From Bacteroidota bacterium (GTDB lineage Bacteria > Bacteroidota > Bacteroidia > Bacteroidales > Dysgonomonadaceae): a DNA stretch of 64,000 nucleotides. The notes under the pieces were generated by a model. It was not told the DNA's origin. It searched no databases and saw only the letters and a program-made list of their open reading frames with translations. Made by a program: the position numbers and the translations under genes. Every line of letters begins with the position of its first letter. Position 1 is the stretch's first letter. Shown here piece by piece: positions 15,445 through 23,900 of the stretch. The DNA lies in contig JAFADY010000010.1 in the NCBI GenBank assembly GCA_023424395.1, forward strand, positions 1 through 64,000, given 5' to 3'.

Positions 15445-17271
15445 CTATTTTAGATAACTTGTTTTAGGTAATTTATTCTCTTCTTTATTAAAATACTCAA
15501 TAATTAGTTTTCCTTTGCTTTTCCCAATAAGCGAAACAACTTCCTCTTCGCTCGCCTCTTTTATTCGCTTATTGCTTTTGAAATGGGAGAGAAGTTTCTT
15601 TTTGGTCTGCGTGCCGATTCCTTTAATTTGATCGAGTTCGGAAGTAACCTGCGATTTGCTTCGCCGGTTCCGGTGGTGCGTGATTCCGAACCGGTGAGCT
15701 TCGTCACGAAGTTGCTGAATGAGTTTTAATGTTTCGGAATTTTTGTCGATATACAGCGGAACGGAGTCTTCGGGAAAATAAATTTCTTCCAATCGCTTCG
15801 CGATACCGATAATGGCGATTTTGCCGTACAGCCCGATTTTCTGAAGCGAATCTGCAGCAGCGTGCAATTGTCCTTTACCGCCATCGATGACAATAAGTTG
15901 AGGCAGGCTTTTGCCTTCATCAAGCAGCCGAGAATAGCGTCTGTGAATAATTTCGGACATTGAGGCGTAATCATCGGGCCCTACAACGGTTTTAATGTTA
16001 AAATGCCGGTAATCTTTTTTCGATGGCTTCGCTTTTTTGAAAACTACGCACGCCGCCACCGGATTTGTACCCTGAATATTCGAGTTATCAAAACACTCAA
16101 TATGCCACGGCAATTCTTTTAAATGCAAATCCTTTTGAACCGTTTTTAAAATACGCGTGATGCGTTGTTCGGGATTTAACATTTCGGATTTTTTGAGTTT
16201 ATCTATTTTAAATTGCTTTACGTTCTTGTCCGACAGCTCCGATAATTTCTTTTTATCGCCGCGTTGCGGAATCGTAAATTCTACTCCCGATAAAATCAGA
16301 TCGGGCAGAAACGGCACAATGATTTCTTTGGAGTCGCTGCCGAACCGTTGGCGCATTTCCACAATTCCCAAGCCCAATAGTTCTTCGGGTGTTTCATCTA
16401 ATCTCTTTTTATATTCAAACGTGTATGCCTGAATAACGGCGCCGTTTACAACGCGTAGATAGTTGATGAAGGCAGAATTTTCGTCTTCCGCAAAGCCAAA
16501 TACGTCTAAATTGTAGTGAATGTTGCTGATGACTTGCGATTTCTCCCTAAAATTTTGAATCAAAAGCAGTTTTTCTTTTAGCTGTTGTGCTTCTTCAAAA
16601 CGCAGTTCTTCGGATAAACGCTGCATTTCTTCCACTATTTGTTTTTCGATGAGCGAAACGTTACCCTTTAAAATCTCCGTAATATCGGCGATGTTTTTGT
16701 TGTAACTTTCCAATGTTTGGAACCCTTCGCACGGGCCTTCGCAACGCTTGATGTGGTATTCGAGGCATACTTTGAATTTTCCGGTAGCGATGTTTTCGGG
16801 TGTTAAATTCAATCGACACGTCCGCACTTTATAAACCTTCCGAATGATGTCGATGAGAGCATTTACCGACAGTACCGACGTGTACGGGCCGAAATATTTG
16901 GAACCATCTTTTAATATGTTCCGTGTTTTGAAAACACGCGGAAAAAATTCGTTTTTGATAACGATGGAAGGGTACGATTTGTCGTCCTTCAACATTACGT
17001 TGTAGCGCGGCTGCAATTCTTTGATAAGGTTGTTTTCGAGAAGAAATGTGTCTTCTTCCGTATTCACAACAATATATTTTATTTGCCGCGTGTTGCGAAC
17101 GAGAATGCGTGTTTTGGGATGCTCTTGATACTTGTTGAAATACGACGATACTCTTTTTTTTAAATTTTTGGCTTTACCCACATAAATAATTTTTCCCTTC
17201 TCGTCTAAGAATTGATAACAACCGGGAACTTGAGGCAAAATTTTAAGCGTATCTTGTATTTCCTGAGTCAT
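15445..17271 (-). CDS. uvrC: Excinuclease ABC subunit C
   Basis: The 608-residue protein is full-length UvrC: an N-terminal GIY-YIG nuclease (PGCYQFLDEKGKIIYVGKAKNLKKR, split at the IYVGKAK core), a central Cys-containing segment (VRTCRLNLTPE, CLEYHIKRCEGPC), a UVR motif region near residue 205, an RNase H-like endonuclease (CFDNSNIQGTNPVAACVVF; VIDGGKGQLHAA) and a C-terminal helix-hairpin-helix (LDQIKGIGTQTKKKLLSHF). With UvrAB it makes both incisions around DNA lesions. It starts 3 bp after apt and belongs to the mnmG operon. Confidence 0.98.
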   Translation of the reverse strand: MTQEIQDTLKILPQVPGCYQFLDEKGKIIYVGKAKNLKKRVSSYFNKYQEHPKTRILVRNTRQIKYIVVNTEEDTFLLENNLIKELQPRYNVMLKDDKSYPSIVIKNEFFPRVFKTRNILKDGSKYFGPYTSVLSVNALIDIIRKVYKVRTCRLNLTPENIATGKFKVCLEYHIKRCEGPCEGFQTLESYNKNIADITEILKGNVSLIEKQIVEEMQRLSEELRFEEAQQLKEKLLLIQNFREKSQVISNIHYNLDVFGFAEDENSAFINYLRVVNGAVIQAYTFEYKKRLDETPEELLGLGIVEMRQRFGSDSKEIIVPFLPDLILSGVEFTIPQRGDKKKLSELSDKNVKQFKIDKLKKSEMLNPEQRITRILKTVQKDLHLKELPWHIECFDNSNIQGTNPVAACVVFKKAKPSKKDYRHFNIKTVVGPDDYASMSEIIHRRYSRLLDEGKSLPQLIVIDGGKGQLHAAADSLQKIGLYGKIAIIGIAKRLEEIYFPEDSVPLYIDKNSETLKLIQQLRDEAHRFGITHHRNRRSKSQVTSELDQIKGIGTQTKKKLLSHFKSNKRIKEASEEEVVSLIGKSKGKLIIEYFNKEENKLPKTSYLK

Positions 17272-17274
17272 TTT

Positions 17275-17805
17275 TTAAATATTGAACTTCAAAACGGTGT
17301 CGATATCCACATCGGACGGAAATAATTTTCTTGCGTTTAAATCTTCCAATTCAATCAAAAAATTGACATACACTTTTTTCACGTTCATTTTTTTCACCAA
17401 ATTCAATGCCGCTACCATCGTTCCTCCTGTGGCGAGTAAATCGTCGTGAATGAGCACCACGTCGTCTTCGTTAAGCGCGTCTTCGTGAATTTGAATAGCA
17501 TCTACGCCATATTCTTTGGTGTATCTTTCCTCGATTACTTTGTAAGGCAGTTTGCCGGGTTTTCGCACGGGCACAAATCCCGCGTTAAGCCTAATTGCCA
17601 ATTCCGGCCCCATAAAAAAACCGCGCGATTCAATTCCTACTACTTTTGTAATCCCCTTGTCTTTGTAACGTTCGTAAAGAATATCCGATAACTCTTTCAA
17701 GTGCTCCGGAGATTGAAATAGGGTAGTGATGTCTTTAAATTGAATACCCTTGATGGGGAAGTCGGGGATGTTTCTAACCGCTGCGGTTAATGTTTCGATG
17801 CTCAT
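17275..17805 (-). CDS. apt: Adenine phosphoribosyltransferase
   Basis: The 176-residue protein has the type I PRPP-binding loop VVLIHDDLLATGGTM and the adenine-binding region GIESRGFFMGPELA, together with RKPGKLPY. It converts adenine and PRPP to AMP in purine salvage. It is separated from the upstream mnmG by 58 bp that contain a parS-like site, and from uvrC downstream by 3 bp. Length and motifs match the family with no anomaly. Confidence 0.97.
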   Translation of the reverse strand: MSIETLTAAVRNIPDFPIKGIQFKDITTLFQSPEHLKELSDILYERYKDKGITKVVGIESRGFFMGPELAIRLNAGFVPVRKPGKLPYKVIEERYTKEYGVDAIQIHEDALNEDDVVLIHDDLLATGGTMVAALNLVKKMNVKKVYVNFLIELEDLNARKLFPSDVDIDTVLKFNI

Positions 17806-17835
17806 ATTGTATATTTATAAGTTTGTTTTTGTGCC

Positions 17836-17857
17836 AAATGTTCCACGTGAAACATTT
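17836..17857. promoter_or_regulatory. parS-like centromere site (ParB binding)
   Basis: TGTTCCACGTGAAACA at 17839-17854 equals the bacterial chromosomal parS consensus (TGTTnCACGTGAAACA), and the symmetry extends by AAA and TTT on the flanks (17836-17857). ParB/Spo0J binds such 16-bp sites near the replication origin to organise and segregate the chromosome. It lies in the short mnmG-apt gap rather than in coding sequence. It is the only match seen in the window. Confidence 0.85.
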
Positions 17858-17863
17858 GTAATT

Positions 17864-19738
17864 TTATCGCCCGAGAAGCACAAGTAAAACCGAAATATCG
17901 TTGGGCGACACACCAGGAATCCGGCTTGCCTGAGCGATGGTTTCGGGGTTAATTTTTGTGAGTTTTTGCCGCGCTTCGGTGGAAAGCGATTGTATTTCGT
18001 TGTAGTTGAATTTGTCTTTTATTTTGATGTCTTCCAAGCGTGTGATCTTGTCTGCCATAATGCGCTCGCGTTTGATGTAGCCGCTGTATTTTATACGGAT
18101 GTCTGCCGACTCAATGATCTCTTCCTTGCGTTCACTGATGTTGTCGAGGAGTTCTCTTAGCGGAGCAATTTGCGTTTGCATAAGCGATAGATCGACGTGC
18201 GGGCGCGTGAGCAGGTCGATGAGTTTTACGCCGTGTTTCAGCGGCGCCGTTCCTATGCTTTCCAAGAAAGGGTTGATGCGGTCGGCCTTGATGGAAAAAT
18301 TGGAGACAAAATCGATAATTTTATCAACTTTTTCGTCTTTTTCGGTAAGCAATCGTAGCCTGTCTGATGTGGCTAAACCCAAGTCGTGCGCTTTTTTCGT
18401 GAGGCGTTCGTCTGCATTATCCTGACGGAGTAAAATACGGTATTCGGCGCGGGAAGTGAACATCCTGTACGGTTCGTCTACGCCTTTGGTGATGAGGTCG
18501 TCGATAAGAACGCCGATGTAGGCTTCGTCACGCCGTAACACGAACGGATTTCCGCCGTGGCAGTTGATGTGGGCGTTAATTCCAGCCATTAATCCTTGTC
18601 CGGCGGCTTCTTCGTAACCGGTTGTTCCGTTTATTTGGCCTGCGAAAAACAGATTTTTCACGGGTTTGGTTTCCAAAGTAGGCGAGAGTTGACGCGGATC
18701 GAAAAAATCGTATTCAATGGCATATCCCGGACGGAAAATATGCACGTTTTTAAATGCCGGAATGGCTTGCAATGCTTTCAATTGTGTTTGCAAGGGTAGG
18801 GAAGAGGAGAAGCCGTTCAGGTAATATTCGTGCGTGGTTTCGCCTTCAGGTTCGAGAAACAATTGATGACTCGTTTTATCCGAGAAAGTAACAATCTTTG
18901 TTTCGATGCTCGGACAATAACGCGGTCCGATACTTTGAATTTGACCGTTGTACAGCGGCGAATCGTTTAATCCTTCGCGCAGCAAATCGTGCACGTTTTC
19001 CGATGTATAGGCAATCCAACAACTGCGTTGCGTGAGTTCGCGCTGTACATCGGGCAAATATGAGAATTTGTGGAAATCCACGTCGCCCGGCTGCTCTTCC
19101 ATCAATGAAAAATCAACGCTGCGTCCGTCAATACGCACAGGAGTTCCGGTTTTCATTCTGTCGGTTATAAATCCTGCGTCGCGCAACTGCTCCGTCATTC
19201 CGAAAGAGGCCGGTTCAGAAATGCGTCCACCGCCTATTTGTACCTTTCCAATATGTATGAGCCCGTTTAAAAACGTTCCGTTGGTCAATATCACTACTTT
19301 TGCCGAAAAAGTAACACCCATTTTAGTTTTCACGCCGGTTACGATGTTTTGTTCAAACGTAAGCTCCGTAACCGTATCTTGCCATATATTCAGGTTGGGC
19401 GTATTTTCGATAATATCCCGCCAAGTTTCAATGAACTTTGCCCGATCGCTCTGCACACGTGGGCTCCACATAGCAGGCCCTTTTGAACGGTTCAGCATAC
19501 GGAATTGAATAGCGGTTTTATCGCTCACAATTCCCATTTGTCCACCCAAAGCGTCTATTTCGCGCACGATCTGCCCTTTTGCAATACCGCCAACAGCGGG
19601 ATTGCAGCTCATTTGGGCAATTTTGTTCATATCCATTGTGATGAGCAATGTTTTTGAACCCAGATTGGCTGCTGCCACAGCAGCTTCGCATCCGGCGTGT
19701 CCGGCGCCAACAACAATTATGTCGTAATTAAAATTCAT
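17864..19738 (-). CDS. mnmG: tRNA uridine-5-carboxymethylaminomethyl modification enzyme, FAD subunit
   Basis: The protein (624 aa from 19738) starts with the FAD-binding motif DIIVVGAGHAGCEAA and contains SCNPAVGGIAKGQ, the conserved MnmG signature, plus the C-terminal helical region ending ALSRIPGVSP-like (QASRIPGVSPNDISVLLVLL). With MnmE it installs the cmnm5 group on U34 of several tRNAs. The frame is open to an earlier ATG at 19783, but that start would add MCCYFLYLCIRKRRK and lies upstream of a -7 box at 19758-19765; the ATG at 19738 fits the family. It is the first gene of the operon mnmG-apt-uvrC-ATPase-dtd-mazG-deoC. Confidence 0.97.
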   Translation of the reverse strand: MNFNYDIIVVGAGHAGCEAAVAAANLGSKTLLITMDMNKIAQMSCNPAVGGIAKGQIVREIDALGGQMGIVSDKTAIQFRMLNRSKGPAMWSPRVQSDRAKFIETWRDIIENTPNLNIWQDTVTELTFEQNIVTGVKTKMGVTFSAKVVILTNGTFLNGLIHIGKVQIGGGRISEPASFGMTEQLRDAGFITDRMKTGTPVRIDGRSVDFSLMEEQPGDVDFHKFSYLPDVQRELTQRSCWIAYTSENVHDLLREGLNDSPLYNGQIQSIGPRYCPSIETKIVTFSDKTSHQLFLEPEGETTHEYYLNGFSSSLPLQTQLKALQAIPAFKNVHIFRPGYAIEYDFFDPRQLSPTLETKPVKNLFFAGQINGTTGYEEAAGQGLMAGINAHINCHGGNPFVLRRDEAYIGVLIDDLITKGVDEPYRMFTSRAEYRILLRQDNADERLTKKAHDLGLATSDRLRLLTEKDEKVDKIIDFVSNFSIKADRINPFLESIGTAPLKHGVKLIDLLTRPHVDLSLMQTQIAPLRELLDNISERKEEIIESADIRIKYSGYIKRERIMADKITRLEDIKIKDKFNYNEIQSLSTEARQKLTKINPETIAQASRIPGVSPNDISVLLVLLGR

Positions 19739-19757
19739 CTTTCGTCTTTTGCGGATG

Positions 19758-19765
19758 CAAAGATA
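19758..19765 (-). promoter_or_regulatory. -7 box of the mnmG operon promoter
   Basis: On the minus strand TATCTTTG, an exact TAnnTTTG box, 20 nt upstream of the mnmG ATG. No clear TTTG was found at the -33 distance. The position argues against the upstream ATG at 19783. Confidence 0.5.
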
Positions 19766-19847
19766 CAAAAAATAGCAACACAATGGATTACTATGTTTTA
19801 CATCGTGTTAAATTTAATTGAATCCTGTTAAGTCTAATTATTTTGTG

Positions 19848-19855
19848 TAAATTTG
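19848..19855 (+). promoter_or_regulatory. -7 box of the small toxin-antitoxin-like operon
   Basis: TAAATTTG is an exact TAnnTTTG box 12-20 nt upstream of the two possible ATGs (19867, 19876) of the first small gene. No good -33 element is visible. Confidence 0.45.
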
Positions 19856-19875
19856 TTGGTATAAAAATGATAAAT

Positions 19876-20079
19876 ATGGAAGTAATTGTAAGGATAAACT
19901 CTACTATACCTACAGGGAAAAAGCTGCTTAAAGACTTAAAGCAATACCCCGAAGATGTTGTTTTTGACAATCCCGCTGTGTCTGACACCTTACCTGAAGG
20001 ATACATAAAAAATTCAGATTTTTGGGAATTGCAAAAACTGAAAACCGAAAAATTTTGTAAAGAGAATGGTATTTTATAG
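19876..20079 (+). CDS. Small antitoxin-like protein
   Basis: This predicted protein of about 67 residues (70 if the ATG at 19867 is used) starts with MEVIVRINSTIPTGKKLLKDL and ends in a Lys/Glu-rich region. It overlaps the start of the next gene, a RelE-like toxin, by 14 bp, the typical antitoxin-first arrangement. Short proteins of this type precede RelE/ParE-like toxins in many Bacteroidetes. I do not recognise a named DNA-binding fold with certainty. The -7 box at 19848-19855 excludes the earlier TTG at 19843 as the start. Confidence 0.65.
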   Translation: MEVIVRINSTIPTGKKLLKDLKQYPEDVVFDNPAVSDTLPEGYIKNSDFWELQKLKTEKFCKENGIL

Positions 20080-20373
20080 TATTCAGGCAGACAAAGACTT
20101 AGAGGGTATTCGCGAGGGACTATTGACTTGGAAAAAATTCAAGTTAAACAGAGAGTTTGTACTTGAATATATGGCTGATTTAAAAAATGCTTGTGAAGGT
20201 ATCGGAGAGCAAATTTTTCACGCAAAAGCATCTCATTCTGAACATACACGGTATGGAGAAAAAGTTTCCGTTATAAAAGAAATCCGAGTACAACTTGGTA
20301 CATAATCTGCAACGTTGATATTTATAACAATATTTATATCAACAAAATAATTTCAAATCATCTTACTTATTAA
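20066..20373 (+). pseudogene. RelE/ParE-like toxin gene with a single-base frameshift
   Basis: Reading from ATG 20066 gives MVFYSIQADKDLEGIREGLL and so on, a RelE/plasmid-stabilisation-type N-terminus, but the frame ends at 20305 with an unrelated tail (SVIKEIRVQLGT). The next frame back resumes, from about 20265, with FRYKRNPSTTWYIICNVD and later INKIISNHLTY, ending at a TAA at 20371-20373: exactly the conserved C-terminal beta-sheet of this toxin family. Adding one base in the A5/T3 stretch at 20259-20267 restores a protein of about 102 residues. So one base has been lost, or the sequence is wrong there. The broken form lacks the catalytic C-terminal strand and is probably inactive. Confidence 0.8.
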
Positions 20374-20375
20374 AC

Positions 20376-21344
20376 CTATTTCAACCCTATCTTCAAATAT
20401 ATAGGCAAATGGTCGCTATAGCCGCCTGTGTATTTTCCCCGATAGGTACGATTGGTATTTGCACGTCCTTTGCGGTCGAAATGAATGAGGTACGGCGGAT
20501 TGAAAACATCGGCATATTCGGGTTTACAGTCGATTTTGTCGGAGAGAAGCATACTGCCCGAAACGATAAATTGGTCAAATAACAGCCAACCTTTATGATA
20601 TGTTGATCCGATCCCGCGTTTGTGACGCGGGTACATTAAATTGTACAATTTAAGGTTAGAAATATTTTGAAAACTCTTTTGTGCGCCCAATACTTCGTCG
20701 ATGCTGTTGTCATCGGGCGTGTCGTTGAAATCGCCCATAATGAGGATATTTTCTTCGGGGTTTTCGCTCAGAATTTTGTAAACGGCATTGTGTAATTCGC
20801 TTGCAACGAAATAGCGACGTCTTTCGGAACGTTCGGTGCCTTCGCGGCGCGACGGAAAATGGGCTATAAAAATGTGTAAAGGTACGTCGGTCATTGTTCG
20901 GCCCTTCACGTGAAGAATATCACGCGTACGGTCTTCTATTCCGGGTAAATGCACCAAGATAGGATTGGATTCGAGCACGATAAAGGATTGTGTATTATAA
21001 ATCATCGCTACATCCGCGCCGCGCTCGTCGGGACTATCGTAATGCACAAAACTGTAATGAGGCATTCCTTTTTGGTGCAAATCATCTATAATAGCCATCA
21101 TCACGTTTTTATTTTCGATTTCCCCCAAACCGATAATGTCAGGAATTTCGGGTTTTACAATGTCTTGAATTACAAATGTTAACTTGCTGATTTTGTCGTT
21201 AAATTTTTTTTCGTCCCACCGCAATCTCCCTTTAGGCGTGTATTCGCTGTCCATTATATCGGGATCATCAATGGTGTCGTAAAAATTCTCCGTATTATAA
21301 AACATAAAGGAAAATTGGGTCGTCATAATTTGTATTTTATTCAA
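20376..21344 (-). CDS. Endonuclease/exonuclease/phosphatase-family protein
   Basis: The 322-residue protein has the EEP fold motifs FMFYNTENFYD, IIGLGEIENK (catalytic Glu), MGDFNDTPDD (the DxN motif) and GGYSDHLPIYL (SDH motif near the C-terminus). These are Mg-dependent phosphodiesterases acting on DNA, RNA or small phosphoesters; the substrate here is unknown. There is no signal peptide, so it is probably cytoplasmic. A second in-frame ATG at 21326 (MTTQFSF) is equally plausible as start. Its stop lies 2 bp from the end of the converging toxin pseudogene. Confidence 0.9.
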   Translation of the reverse strand: MNKIQIMTTQFSFMFYNTENFYDTIDDPDIMDSEYTPKGRLRWDEKKFNDKISKLTFVIQDIVKPEIPDIIGLGEIENKNVMMAIIDDLHQKGMPHYSFVHYDSPDERGADVAMIYNTQSFIVLESNPILVHLPGIEDRTRDILHVKGRTMTDVPLHIFIAHFPSRREGTERSERRRYFVASELHNAVYKILSENPEENILIMGDFNDTPDDNSIDEVLGAQKSFQNISNLKLYNLMYPRHKRGIGSTYHKGWLLFDQFIVSGSMLLSDKIDCKPEYADVFNPPYLIHFDRKGRANTNRTYRGKYTGGYSDHLPIYLKIGLK

Positions 21345-21375
21345 TTAACATTTGTAGGTTTCCAAAAGTAATTTA

Positions 21376-21795
21376 TTAGAGTTTTATCTTTTTTAAGGCT
21401 TCATTTTCGGCCTTCCTCATAGCCTTTTCTTCCGCTTTCGATTTGTCGTTTACGCCGCATAAATGCAGAATTCCGTGAATAATGACACGATGCAACTCCT
21501 CGTCATACGAAGTGTGAAACTTTTGTGAATTACTGCGAACCGTATCTAAACTAATGAAAATATCTCCCGAAATTTTATCGTCTTCGGAATAATCGAACGT
21601 GATAATATCGGTATAAAAATCGTGTGAAATATATTGCTTGTTTACGGCGAGAATTTTTTCATCCGTACAAAACAAATAATTCACGGCTCCTATTTTTTTG
21701 CCGTAATTTTCGGCTACAAGTTTTATCCAATTTTTTATGCCGCGTTTTCTGATCTTTGGAAATTCGATGTTTTCAGCCTGAAATGTAATTACCAT
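21376..21795 (-). CDS. ybeY: Endoribonuclease YbeY (rRNA maturation factor)
   Basis: The 139-residue protein contains the YbeY zinc site HRVIIHGILHLCGVNDKS. In most bacteria the motif is HGxLHLxGYDH; here the third His is replaced by ND-K, as is usual for Bacteroidetes homologues, so I do not read it as damage. The IITFDYSEDDKISGDIFIS segment is also typical. YbeY trims the 3' end of 16S rRNA and takes part in ribosome quality control. It lies 38 bp downstream of the SpmAB-like gene and may be co-transcribed with it. Confidence 0.94.
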   Translation of the reverse strand: MVITFQAENIEFPKIRKRGIKNWIKLVAENYGKKIGAVNYLFCTDEKILAVNKQYISHDFYTDIITFDYSEDDKISGDIFISLDTVRSNSQKFHTSYDEELHRVIIHGILHLCGVNDKSKAEEKAMRKAENEALKKIKL

Positions 21796-21833
21796 TTTTT
21801 TAACGTTTATTTACTTGGAGAATCGCTTATTTT

Positions 21834-23066
21834 TTAGCCGAAAAAGAGGTAGGCCACGAAAATGGCCGCCAAAACACCTGCCAAATCCGCCAAAAGCGCG
21901 TAGGAAACAGTGTAGCGGCTGTTTTTAATATTCACCGCGCCGTAATAAACAGCCACGATATAAAAAGTGGTATCCGTTGCGCCCTGCAAAACGGCCGATA
22001 ATCGTCCGGCAAACGAATCTGCACCGAAAGTTTTCATCGCGTCAATCATCATTCCGCGTGCGCCGCTTCCGCTGAGCGGTTTCATTATCGCCGTGGGCAT
22101 TCCGTCCACCCAACGGGTATCGGTTCCGGTAAGCGCCACTAAACTACGTAAACCGTCCATTAGAAAATCCATCGCTCCCGATGCGCGAAAAACCCCAATC
22201 CCCACCAAAATCGCAATCAAATAAGGAATGATGGTAACGGCGGTTTTAAATCCATCTTTGGCTCCGTCGATAAAAGCGTCGAAAATATTTACTTTTTTCC
22301 GCATTGCGATCACGATGAAAAGAACGATCACCGAAAGAAGAAAAACGTTTGCGATAAGACCCGAAACAACATTTGCCTGCTCCTGCGGCATATTATTAAA
22401 AGCGAAAATGGTACCCGTGATAATAGCCATCATACCAAGAAAAAATCCCATAATGGCTTTGTTGAAAATGTTGATCCGCTGCTTCAAGCAAACGGCAATA
22501 ACGCCAAAAAGTGTGGCTACAAACGTGGCAATCATTATCGGAATAAAGACATCGGCCGGATTGGCGGCGCCCATTTGCGCGCGGTAAACCATCACGGTAA
22601 CGGGAATGAGCGTGAGCCCCGAGGCGTTCATCACAAGAAACATTATCATCGGGTTGGAGGCCTGCTCTTTGTGTGGGTTAATTTCCTGCAACTCTTGCAT
22701 CGCTTTCAGCCCGAAAGGCGTTGCGGCATTGTCCAAACCGAGCATATTGGCCGAAACGTTCATCAGGATGGAGCCCGATGCCGGATGCCCTTTTGGAATA
22801 TCGGGGAAGAGTTTGGAGAATAAGGGAGCCACGCCACGCGAGAACAAATCTATCATTCCTCCACGTTCGCCAATTTTCATTACGCCCAACCAAAGCGAAA
22901 GAACGCCGGTTAATCCTAACGAAATCTCGAAACCCGTGCGTGCGGAGTCGTACGTAGAGTTCATTATTTCGGTAAAAACGTTTACGTCGCCCAAGAAAAT
23001 GAGCTTTGCCAACGCCACCACAAAAGCGATAAGGAAAAAAGCGATCCAAATGTAATTTAATACCAT
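21834..23066 (-). CDS. Nucleoside-recognition-domain membrane protein (SpmA-SpmB fusion)
   Basis: The 410-residue protein is very hydrophobic, with about ten predicted membrane segments, and contains two nucleoside-recognition ('gate') domains: one with GLTGVLSLWLGVMKIGERGG and GLDNAATPFGLKAMQEL, a second with KDGFKTAVTIIPYLIAILVGIGVFRASGAMD and PLSGSGARGMMIDAM. It corresponds to SpmA joined to SpmB. In Bacillus these are spore-maturation proteins, but the organism here is not a spore former, so the role is presumably transport of an unknown solute across the inner membrane. Confidence 0.9.
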   Translation of the reverse strand: MVLNYIWIAFFLIAFVVALAKLIFLGDVNVFTEIMNSTYDSARTGFEISLGLTGVLSLWLGVMKIGERGGMIDLFSRGVAPLFSKLFPDIPKGHPASGSILMNVSANMLGLDNAATPFGLKAMQELQEINPHKEQASNPMIMFLVMNASGLTLIPVTVMVYRAQMGAANPADVFIPIMIATFVATLFGVIAVCLKQRINIFNKAIMGFFLGMMAIITGTIFAFNNMPQEQANVVSGLIANVFLLSVIVLFIVIAMRKKVNIFDAFIDGAKDGFKTAVTIIPYLIAILVGIGVFRASGAMDFLMDGLRSLVALTGTDTRWVDGMPTAIMKPLSGSGARGMMIDAMKTFGADSFAGRLSAVLQGATDTTFYIVAVYYGAVNIKNSRYTVSYALLADLAGVLAAIFVAYLFFG

Positions 23067-23147
23067 AACTATTTGCGATTAATTTTGCCAAAGGTACTAC
23101 TTTCTGATGAAAAGTTTTTAACTTTACTCGTCCCAAAACAGCATTTT

Positions 23148-23888
23148 ATGAATTGGAAGGATTTTCTTTATTTTCAAAAAGGCGATAAATCGGCGATAAT
23201 TTTATTGCTGATATTGATTGTATTGGTGATGCTGCTGAACGTGTTTTTGTCGCAGCGAAACTCGCGCGATATTGTATTGGTGCAAAACGATTCTATTGTG
23301 AGGGAGTTTCAGGAGTTTCAGCAATCGCTTCGTGTGAATGAAGCCGAAGAAAACGAAGGCACTTATTCCGATTACGCTAATTCCCGAAGAACGTATCCCG
23401 AAAGAAACAGAACTTACGAAAACCGCAACGATCAAACTGAAAACCGCGCCACCACCTACACCCCATTTCCCCGACAAGAAAAACTCGCCGAAGGCGAAAC
23501 CATTTCGCTCAATTCTGCCGATACCGCCGCTTGGAAAAAAATTCCCGGAATAGGCAGTTCGTATGCTGAGCGGATTGTGAAATACCGGAATTTATTGGGC
23601 GGATTTGCATCGGTTGATCAGCTTCTTGAGGTGTACGGAATGGATAACGAATTATTCGCGCGAATTTCGCCTTATGTAGAACCTGACGGCAACTTCAGAA
23701 AAGTACAGGTCAACGAATTGGAATTTAAAGAGTTGCTCAGCCATCCGTATCTGAATTACAAACAAGTGCAGGCAGTTATGAGTTTGCGGAAAAGAAAGGG
23801 CAACATTCAATCGATAAACGAATTGGGGATGCTGGATGAATTTACATCGGAAGATATTCAACGGCTCACGCCGTATTTGGAGTTTTGA
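23148..23888 (+). CDS. Helix-hairpin-helix protein with an N-terminal membrane anchor
   Basis: From ATG 23148 (246 aa), the protein starts MNWKDFLYFQKGDKSA, followed by one strong membrane helix (AIILLLILIVLVMLLNVFL), a charged low-complexity linker, and two ComEA-like helix-hairpin-helix repeats (ISLNSADTAAWKKIPGIGSSYA; then KELLSHPYLNYKQVQAVMSLRK). This suggests a DNA-binding protein anchored in the inner membrane with the HhH domains outside, as in the DNA-uptake protein ComEA. The in-frame ATG at 23073 would add 25 residues that break this topology. It starts 81 bp from the divergent SpmAB-like gene. Confidence 0.88.
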   Translation: MNWKDFLYFQKGDKSAIILLLILIVLVMLLNVFLSQRNSRDIVLVQNDSIVREFQEFQQSLRVNEAEENEGTYSDYANSRRTYPERNRTYENRNDQTENRATTYTPFPRQEKLAEGETISLNSADTAAWKKIPGIGSSYAERIVKYRNLLGGFASVDQLLEVYGMDNELFARISPYVEPDGNFRKVQVNELEFKELLSHPYLNYKQVQAVMSLRKRKGNIQSINELGMLDEFTSEDIQRLTPYLEF

Positions 23889-23900
23889 GAGCAGTTTTCT

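Noticed and set aside
19739..19783. A 15-residue N-terminal extension of MnmG (from ATG 19783)
   Set aside because: It lies upstream of the -7 box at 19758-19765, is unlike the family, and adds a hydrophobic basic tail. The ATG at 19738 is the normal MnmG start.
20255..20270. Programmed -1 frameshifting in the RelE-like toxin
   Set aside because: The bases GGA GAA AAA GTT do not form a standard slippery heptamer in frame (X XXY YYZ), and I saw no downstream stem-loop or pseudoknot. A simple base loss is more likely.
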